Positions 39,701 through 64,000 of a DNA stretch of 64,000 bases are shown here, in pieces. The notes beneath the pieces are model-generated. The model was given only the letters and a program-made list of their open reading frames with translations, searched no databases and was not told where the DNA came from. How positions within the stretch are numbered: the stretch's first letter is position 1; each line of letters opens with the position of its first letter. The position numbers and the translations under genes are program-made. This DNA comes from Lethocerus indicus (Eukaryota > Arthropoda > Insecta > Hemiptera > Belostomatidae), in contig JACDQD010000102.1 in the NCBI GenBank assembly GCA_019843655.1, positions 9,433,501-9,497,500 on the forward strand. The letters are read 5' to 3'.

Positions 39701-42700
39701 AAATGGAGGGTAACTATTCTGGCCCTTGCCGGGATGAAATGGAAAATAATACGGTGCCATCAAATCGTTCATTTACTAGCAATTTAGAATTCACAGAAGA
39801 AACGGATATTTCAGGCTCAGACTTTGGTTCTATACTAACTAAAAAATCCGAAAAACAAAATAACGATAATGAGGGTGTAATTGACGCAGGAAACACGCCG
39901 GATGCGGAAATTATAACTGCTGTAAATAGAAAGTCTACAGAGGAGCGAAAGGAAAGTGAAGCCGATTCCAGTCAGGAAGCAGCGAAGCACGGAATGAAGA
40001 CAATAACTACAAGAACTGTATTTGTTACGAACAATTCAATTACGGGAGAGAAACTGGGGTTGATTGAAAAAGAATCAATGGAACAACTAGAGATTGAGTA
40101 CAATATTACAAGCCATAATTTTACCAATAGTGAGTTTGACAGCAGCGTAGTAACATACATACCAGAAAACACATTGCTGGGTTGGGTATCCGACTCAGAC
40201 ATGTCAGACATCGGAACCGAAAATGACAGGAGACAAGAGATACAAATTCGCATCGAACAGGTCGGAATAGGAGCACTGGCATCGGAAACGCCAGAAGCGT
40301 GCGTAGAATTTATAGAGACGCAGGATACGAGTGCAAATAAGCTAGATCGTATTCTGTGTTCATCATTTTCGGGCAGCCAGGAAAAGGAAGAAGGAACCAG
40401 TCAGCTTTCGGCCGATATTTCCGAGTTCGATAAATTAGATGCGAAAGGAAACGATTTGAAACTGCAGGGAGACGACTATTCGGACGTAAATTTTGGACTA
40501 GAAAAGCGAGAAAATAACACCTTTTTCGCGAACGATGTCGGATTCATCGACGGTTCTACTACCACTAGCAATTCAAAAGCTACAGAGTCAGATAGAGCCG
40601 AAGAAGAACCCGGATTGGACTCATCGGCGAGGTGCGGTTTTAGTGGCGAGGAAACGGGCGTACCAAACGCGAGTTCTATTTCCGCGTCGCCAAAATCAAA
40701 ATTTCAATTCGAGCCGGAGGTATCATACGGTAGGAGAAGAGTGGACGACTACGAGGAGGTTTTGAATGGTGAATGCGGAAACAAGACCGAAAATTCGGAA
40801 CGTGGTCCAGTTCATATAGTTGTGCCGCCCGGTAAAGGCTACAGGCGGTCCCTGTACAGCATGGCACGCAGGCTCTCTTGTTTGACATCGTCCTCACGTC
40901 AATACCTGACCAAGTTTCCAGATAACGCAAACAACTATCAGTGTAAGTTATTCAACAATAAGAAAATATAATAATATATATAATCTAGCCCCCGTAAGCT
41001 GCTTGAACATTTACATACATAGCCGACGGTGTATATTTTCAGGCGATAAACGTAAGTCATCCATAATAGGATTCAGAAAGGTTTCATTTTACCCGATGAG
41101 CGGAAACACCGGTGCTAATGTCAGTGTGATAAGCACGATCAACGAATCTGCTGATGAAATTAATTTATCTTCAATTGAATGTAAGTTCCTATTATTTCAA
41201 GTGTTTTCCTTTTACAATACCGCTCTTTTATTTTATGATTTTAATGAGAGATACGATTGATAATTTCTTCTTCTTTTATCGTTGTTCTTATCACACAATT
41301 CATACATTCTTCATTTTATATTCGACTGCGACAATTATAAATTAAAATTATATGAGTTACAATTATAAACAAAAATAAAGCAATGTACATTGCATTCATT
41401 TTCCAGCAGGGTACGAAGATTATTTTGAGAAATACAGAAGTCGAGTGATGGCACTATGTCAACAAGATGAGCCGTGTACATTTCTAGATGTAGCAGGAAA
41501 TGAGTGCGCATATTTTATCACTATACTGAAACCATTTTCTTACTTACCCAGAGAAAGAGTGGCTGTTAAATAATTATGAGTTTAAACGGTTTCAGTACGT
41601 TCAAAAACTGCAAGAAAATAGGCGAGGGCTTGTTTGGAGAAGTTTTCTTGCTGAAGAGAAAAGATAATGGAGACAGTGCGTTGAAGATAATTCCAATCGA
41701 GGGCGATTTCCCGGTCAATGGAGAACCTCAGAAAAGATTTGCAGAAGTCTATTCAGAACTTGCAGTAGCACAGTAATTTTTCAATCGTAAATCTACATGT
41801 ACAATAAACAGGATCTGATTTGGCCAACGGCATAATTCAACGGTCACTTCAATATTTAAGCATAAAAATATTAGGCGAAAAGAAAAGCGCAATGTGGCAT
41901 TTTTACTTTAATAAATTCCACTAAAAGAAGACCACTAAAAGAACAGTGGCACGAGATTAGTAATTTAAATATAAAATTTAATTAAATTCTTTGAAATCAA
42001 TACCTACCTTATCGGCAATTCACTATTTCAAAATTATTAAAAGAGCGTGACTGATTCTTTACAACATTCTTAATTCATCTTCTTCTTGACTTCTTTCATT
42101 TTCTTTCGCAGTGGCATGAGCGATATAATAGAGGATGCGCCTTGCTTTACTAAGCTGAATAAATCGTGGATAGTCAAAGGCAAATATCCCAAAAACTTGA
42201 TTCAATCGTGGGATGCCTACAAAAGAACCAGAGGTAAAATTTTGTCGAGGTGTAACTTTTTTAAGTTGTAGGTATAAAAATTACCTATTAAGTTTTATGA
42301 GAAACTATTTTGCATGTTATATTTTCAAAGCTCAACATGAGCGTTCATGTTTTAAAATCTTAATATATACATTGCGTAGCCGGGATTTCAATTCGATAAG
42401 TTTAATTACTTTCAAAACAGGACTTAATGAACTTCTTTCTTAATAAATTCATCACGGAATATCGTTGATAGACGATATATATCGCAGTCGTTTCTGGAGC
42501 GGCATACTGTAAAAAGGATACTACACTTCATGCATTTACTCAGTCTTATGACATTAATAGAGGGGCAAATAATCTACAAATGTTGTTTAAGTAAAATTCA
42601 AATATTTGTTTCCCAGTAAAATCTTAAACTAATTCTTAAAATGAATGTTAATTATATTTCATATATTACAATAGTTACATAATATTATATATCAATGATA

Positions 42701-45010
42701 ACATACACCATTGCAGGTTCGAGCAATGACTCACCACGAATTTTCAAGCCGGTCCAGCTGTATTTAGTGATGGAATCCGTTTTTGCGGGGACCCCTTTAG
42801 AGAACTACAAATTCTCATCCGCCAGGCAGGCTTACGCCATTTTTAGACAGGTGTTTTGCTTATCATTCATTCTCACAGATGTCTATAATCTGTATACTGT
42901 TTGTATCTTTCGAATCTAAAAATTATATAATAAATGATACACAACGACCACAGTTACCCATTGAGCTGTAAAAATAGCGACAAAAAAGATGTTTCGTTAA
43001 TATCGTTCAATTGGAGAGATGATTTAAATAAATACAAACAACAGGTAGCGACAAGCTTGGCCGTTGGAGAACTGGAACGCAAGTTTGAGCACAGAGATCT
43101 TCATTGGGGCAATGTCCTAGTATCGAGAACATATTACCGCCACTTGACATTCCGTATAAACGGCAGTGCAAAAAAAATATTTACATATGGGCTTAAGGTG
43201 AGAATATTACAGCGTAAAACCCCAGTATAAATTTCTCTGTTAAATTATAATTCCTAGAAGTACCTTTTATTATTGCATAATTTCTAGTTATTTCCCAGGA
43301 CATTTATTTCCTGAAACAAGTTTTTATTTAGGAAGTTAATATAAATTTTAAAAAGTCTTAAGAAGGAAGGAAGACTGTTTGGTTATCTTCCTCTCCACCG
43401 ATAAAGCTTTTTTTCATTCTACTGAAAACAGAAATGTGCTTTTTAAGGCAACAATTATCGATTACACTCTCTCAAGTATGACCCTGACGACTGGGGAAAG
43501 GGTTTACAACGATATTGGAAAAGATCTGGACATGTTCATTGCTACTGGTGATTACCAATTTGACATCTACAGACAAATGAAATGTGATGTCAAGTAAGAG
43601 GAAAATTAAGCTAAGTTAGATATTCTTAGTAAAGGAACTATCCAAAATCTTTTAAAGACTCTGCTTATGATAATTCATTTATTTTAATTTATATGGCTTC
43701 TGTTCAGTTCCATAAATATGAATAAATCTTAAACCATACATATTTTCGCACATATGTATCCACACACCTCCGTTAGCCTTATCAATCACAAAAAATATAA
43801 AGATTACAATGTTTGAATGGTAAGCCTGACTGATCTAACTGAAAAAAAATAAGGCAGGAATATGTTAAAGCCAGTTAACTGCAGTTAGTGAGGACATAAA
43901 AGAAGAGCAAACAAACTGGCATCAGTCAACTGGAGTCAGGAAGTTGTGTACTCTATGTCTCTGTAATCATACATGATATATGCTTCATGAAACTGGAAAG
44001 CTGTTGAACTAGAAAAAGGAGAATATATCAGTGTCTTAAAAAATCCCAGATGGCGTTGCGCCTGTCACACTCATGCCAACTGAGATTTGATAAGATCAGA
44101 ATTCTTGGCTAGGATGAAAACAATTAAGGAATCCCTGAAGATGGAGCTTATGGGGTACCTTAATATTGGTTCAAAGAGTGTTGGCATCAGACATTCCTAA
44201 GGAAGGTTTGGGGTCTATAAATTTAATCAAGGGAAGCAATGATAATTTAAATTAAACAACCACAACATTTATGACATTCCAGACAATATTAAATGCGATG
44301 ATATTAAACGCCTGTTAGCATTTAATAGGAAACATAAGGGGATGACAATGAAGAGTGTAATCATTTGATTAACTTGTGCCTGAGGAGACAGGTGGACTTA
44401 CTGTCAAACTGTTATCGTTATAAGATATTACTATTGACACCAAAGAAGATGTGGGTAGATTTATTTTATCCATAAAAAAATTCCAAATTTCATTACAATC
44501 TAACCCAAATGTTTCAAATAATTTATTTGTTAGTTACTATGATGCTATAGAAGTACATTTTATACACTTACGATGCAGATTTTTAAGAATGTAACCTTAC
44601 TACAGAAGAGTTGAAAATGGCATGGCATTTAACTTGTAGCACTTGACTTATGATTAAATGCAAATTGTTTAGCAATTTTTATTTCCTGATAATTAATTAA
44701 AAATAAATATATCCGCAGAATATTGAACTAGTTAAAAATTGTATGTTTCTAAAAAATCAAACTAACGAATTTTTAACAATTATTATTTTCTTTTAGCAAT
44801 GATTGGAAAATATTTATGCCAAAGACCAATGTAAGATGGTTGCACTATCTCATTGACAAGATGACAGGTAGACTTCACTATTTACGATCAACAACAGATT
44901 GCCACAAAAAAAGTATGAGGATTATGAAAAATATCCAGAGCTGGCTTTTGAACTACAACAGTGCTTTCAGTGTGGCAGGCAGGCTTGGAAATCGTTTTCA
45001 CCATGATTGA
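36350..45010 (+). CDS. HASPIN: Haspin, histone H3 Thr3 kinase, two apparent frame gaps
   Basis: Model in 11 exons: 36350-36513, 36825-36952, 37156-40942, 41043-41180, 41410-41503, 41596-41772, 42112-42233, 42717-42850, 43045-43197, 43448-43593, 44797-45010; about 1,752 residues if two missing bases in exon 3 are allowed for. Haspin phosphorylates histone H3 Thr3 in mitosis, recruiting the chromosomal passenger complex to centromeres. The kinase occupies the last ~315 residues: Gly loop KKIGEGLFGEVF, lysine in ALKIIPIEG, FEHRDLHWGNVL with the catalytic Asp, IIDYTLSS (DYT in place of DFG, as in all haspins), and DYQFDIYRQM. The N-terminal ~1,430 residues are Asn/Ser/Asp/Glu-rich with basic patches (RRKRRRFFDYKRS at 37311). 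Human haspin is 798 residues. Exon 3 changes frame at about 37607-37745 and 38029-38097. A polyadenylation signal follows at 45232. The kinase is certain; the extreme N-terminus is tentative. Confidence 0.9.
36723..36777. repeat. (TA)n microsatellite in haspin intron 1
   Basis: Pure TA run of about 55 bp between haspin exons 1 and 2, about 50 bp before the exon 2 acceptor. It can fold on itself and sits close to the tandem acceptor at 36821-36827. Confidence 0.95.
43594..44796 (+). other. Last haspin intron
   Basis: About 1.2 kb between the DYQFDIYRQM exon and the terminal exon. A somewhat GC-richer stretch at about 44040-44220 looks like decayed repeat sequence but matches nothing I recognise. 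No coding exon was found. Confidence 0.5.
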
Positions 45011-45231
45011 TTAGGGTTTTCACTTAAGAAACAAAATGTATTATGCAACAACAATTTTAATTACTTTGTCATTTGTATATTTAATGAATTGTATACATTA
45101 GTACAGTTTACATTTCATATTGTAAACTACTGTAAATTTTGTATCATTTTCTATTTTATGTTTTTTTATATTTGATAACATATTGTAACATAGAAAATGT
45201 TTCTGAAGAACTATTCTGGGAACATTACATA

Positions 45232-45246
45232 AATAAATTAATAAAA
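45232..45246 (+). terminator. Haspin polyadenylation signal
   Basis: AATAAA at 45232-45237 with a second ATAAAA-type motif just after, about 220 nt downstream of the haspin stop codon. This implies a short 3' UTR. No other strong hexamer lies nearer to the stop. Confidence 0.55.
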
Positions 45247-45619
45247 TAATGATGGAAATAAACGTGTTGAAGGTCCCAAAAACGTCTAATTAAATAACAG
45301 TATTCATTAAATTAATATTGAATAATACATTAATACCATATCATGATTATTATTATGCTTTCATAACTCATAGTCATTTGAGATTGATTGTAATAATGTC
45401 TATAATTAACTTTAACACCAAGGATAAGTGCAATCCTTGGAGGAAATGATTCCAGAGTTCCTAATAAGCATTTATAACAAATATTATTGTCAAACGTATG
45501 TAATTTTAATACTAAAGGATTGTTTTAATACAAACAAATGTGTGATCTGTTTCAACTATACATAAGATTCCTAATTTAAGAAGTTTAAATAATTGCAACG
45601 TAAATCATCATCATCAAGA

Positions 45620-45765
45620 CCTGTATGTCTTCTTTTATAGTACTTTCTTCTCAAACACTGTTTTTTCTCTTCCTTTCTTTCTTAGTTTCCATGTTTCAAT
45701 CCCATACAGCAATACTGGGCATATTATTGAATTATAAAGTCTAATTTTTGTTTTGTGTGACAGGG
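45620..45765 (-). mobile_element. Non-LTR retrotransposon reverse-transcriptase fragment
   Basis: On the minus strand the DNA translates, within one open stretch, to LSHKTKIRLYNSIICPVLLY followed by GIETWKLRKK and later FEKKVL. This is the hallmark block at the C-terminal side of the reverse transcriptase in many non-LTR (LINE-type) elements, where R-PVLLYGSETW and F-RKVL recur. Only about 145 bp survive, and stops interrupt it on both sides, so it is a dead fragment between haspin and PI4KA. Confidence 0.7.
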
Positions 45766-46647
45766 ATTATGATGAGAGTATTCCATTGCATGCATACAAA
45801 CATTTATTTGCAACATAAATAATGAAATAAAATTAATAATGAATATGAGTTATGAATAAACTCACCAAGTTTATTTTTATTAATTGATTTAACATTTTAC
45901 TAGAAAACATATTTGAAAAATAATCATTTGAATTTTTAAACAACATTTATAAAATATCTTTCACACTTATTCTAATAGAGTAATTTAAAAAAGATATTTA
46001 AAAGTATCTAATACTGTAAAAGTGTTATGTCCCTATTTCTAAATAACAAAATGCTCTAAATTAAAATTATAATTAATTATTATTTAAAAAGGGACTTTTT
46101 AGTTAAAAAGGAATTTTTCAACTCTTAAATGTCCTACACATTAGACAACTTGAACTCAAACGATTAGCTTTACATAAATAAGAATGATTTTGAAAATGAT
46201 TTTTGTTCATAAAAATCAAGCATTTATGCCTGAAATAATACGTTCTGAAAAGAATTAGTTGTATAATATTGAAACTGAATGTACATATGACAATTGTCCT
46301 TCAAATAAGGGCAATTCACACATAAAAATAATTCACAGAAGTGTATACAAAAATAAACCACGAAATAACTGGAGTATGAAAAATAGCTTTCTTAGCAGCT
46401 ATTTGTTAACATAATAGAGATATATAAATAAAGATATATTGCAAAAATATTATGCAATTTCTATCAGATTAAATATGATGAACAACAAGTGCAACAAGGG
46501 TAATTGGTAACAAAAATTACTAATACATAAATAACTAGATAAATAGTGAATACTTAATAATAACTGTTAACAAATATTTTTAATATTCTAAATTACAATT
46601 ATTATAATAAACAGATATATGCATTCAAACATACACATACTGGTAAC

Positions 46648-63434
<16,787 letters not shown>

Positions 63435-64000
63435 CTAAAATACAAAGTAAATAACAGGAAATAAATAAAATGAACAATTTGTAATGCACAGGGAAAATCC
63501 AGATATTTTTAAAATAAACACATAATATACCTAATAAAAAAAGATGTTTAACAAAAAGTTTGAACTGACCATTTATACAAATGATCCTACTATATTCATA
63601 CCACGGGATATGAAACTTTGAGAAAATGCACTAAGCAGAATATAGAGTGCAAAACTAATGTCAGAAAGAAACAATAAAACTGATGGAACCAATAAGACAA
63701 ATACCTGTTGGGCTTCAAAGACGAATTACCATGAAAGCCCCAAGGAATAAAGGCACTATATGATATGAATACATGTGCTGTGAAGAAGTTTATATGAACT
63801 GCATTGAAGTGGCAAATAAGTTGTGAGTTTTTAATGGTAATTGCTTCCTCATTAGGCTCCAATTAATTGTCTGGTATACAATTTTTGTAATTGAAGAAAC
63901 ATTCAATAAATGACCGCCAAGATTCAAATACAGTTGGTGTGTTAACACCGCTCCGCTTTAACTACTAATCTATTCAGGAACCCAAATACTGGCATAGGTG
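63435..64000 (-). other. PI4KA intron reaching the window edge
   Basis: No further PI4KA exon could be recognised here. The upstream exons encoding the N-terminal half must lie beyond 64000. An 88-codon minus-strand frame at 63596-63862 does not resemble PI4KA. Confidence 0.5.

Noticed and set aside
41567..41595. A third frame gap in haspin just before the kinase domain
   Set aside because: An added A at 41568-41570 would join the frames, but a 92-bp GT-AG intron (41504-41595) explains it without any change and gives the correct spacing to the Gly loop.
63596..63862. 88-codon minus-strand frame near the right edge
   Set aside because: It does not match the part of PI4KA expected upstream of exon 63340-63434 and has no splice sites in the right phase. 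It is treated as intron.

Overview
This is animal nuclear DNA, most likely from an arthropod and probably an insect. The evidence is a very AT-rich background, many short (TA)n tracts, coding exons of about 65-340 bp split by GT-AG introns, and six gene models recognisable as conserved animal proteins. I cannot name the order or species. All gene models were built by hand by joining open exons at GT-AG sites and checking that the reading frame closes. Protein identities rest on recalled family similarity, not a database search.

Layout, left to right. 785-8277 (-): complete WDR24, the GATOR2 subunit with an N-terminal WD40 propeller and a C-terminal zinc domain. 8278-15561: mostly gene-free, with one GC-rich island near 9000-9290. 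15562-19407 (-): complete insect-type KIAA0232 homologue of unknown function, with a noncoding first exon near 20673. 21111-22631 (+): complete C20orf27/ADISSP homologue, head-to-head with the previous gene. 22632-29975: AT-rich and without a convincing gene, apart from one doubtful membrane-protein-like reading frame. 29976-34954 (-): complete WDR37. 36350-45010 (+): haspin (histone H3 Thr3 kinase), head-to-head with WDR37, with a giant disordered-type exon that carries two apparent one-base gaps. 45011-46647: intergenic, with a fragment of a non-LTR reverse transcriptase. 46648-63434 (-): the C-terminal part (about 1,457 codons, 25 exons) of phosphatidylinositol 4-kinase alpha; its 5' part lies beyond the right edge.

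The genes do not form one pathway. WDR24 acts in amino-acid signalling to TORC1 at the lysosome, PI4KA makes plasma-membrane PI4P, haspin marks mitotic centromeres, WDR37 is a WD40 scaffold, and the other two are poorly characterised. They look like ordinary neighbours, some sharing promoters.

The most interesting signals are: a tandem array in a KIAA0232-like intron made of copies of the upstream exon end plus its 5' splice site; a sharp CpG contrast between haspin and the housekeeping genes; a fold-back repeat in a PI4KA intron with a possible 11-bp target-site duplication and a hammerhead-like CTGANGA...GAAA core; the long haspin exon; and three one-base gaps in conserved or open reading frames that look like assembly indels. 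I found no clear evidence of a wholly new biological system.
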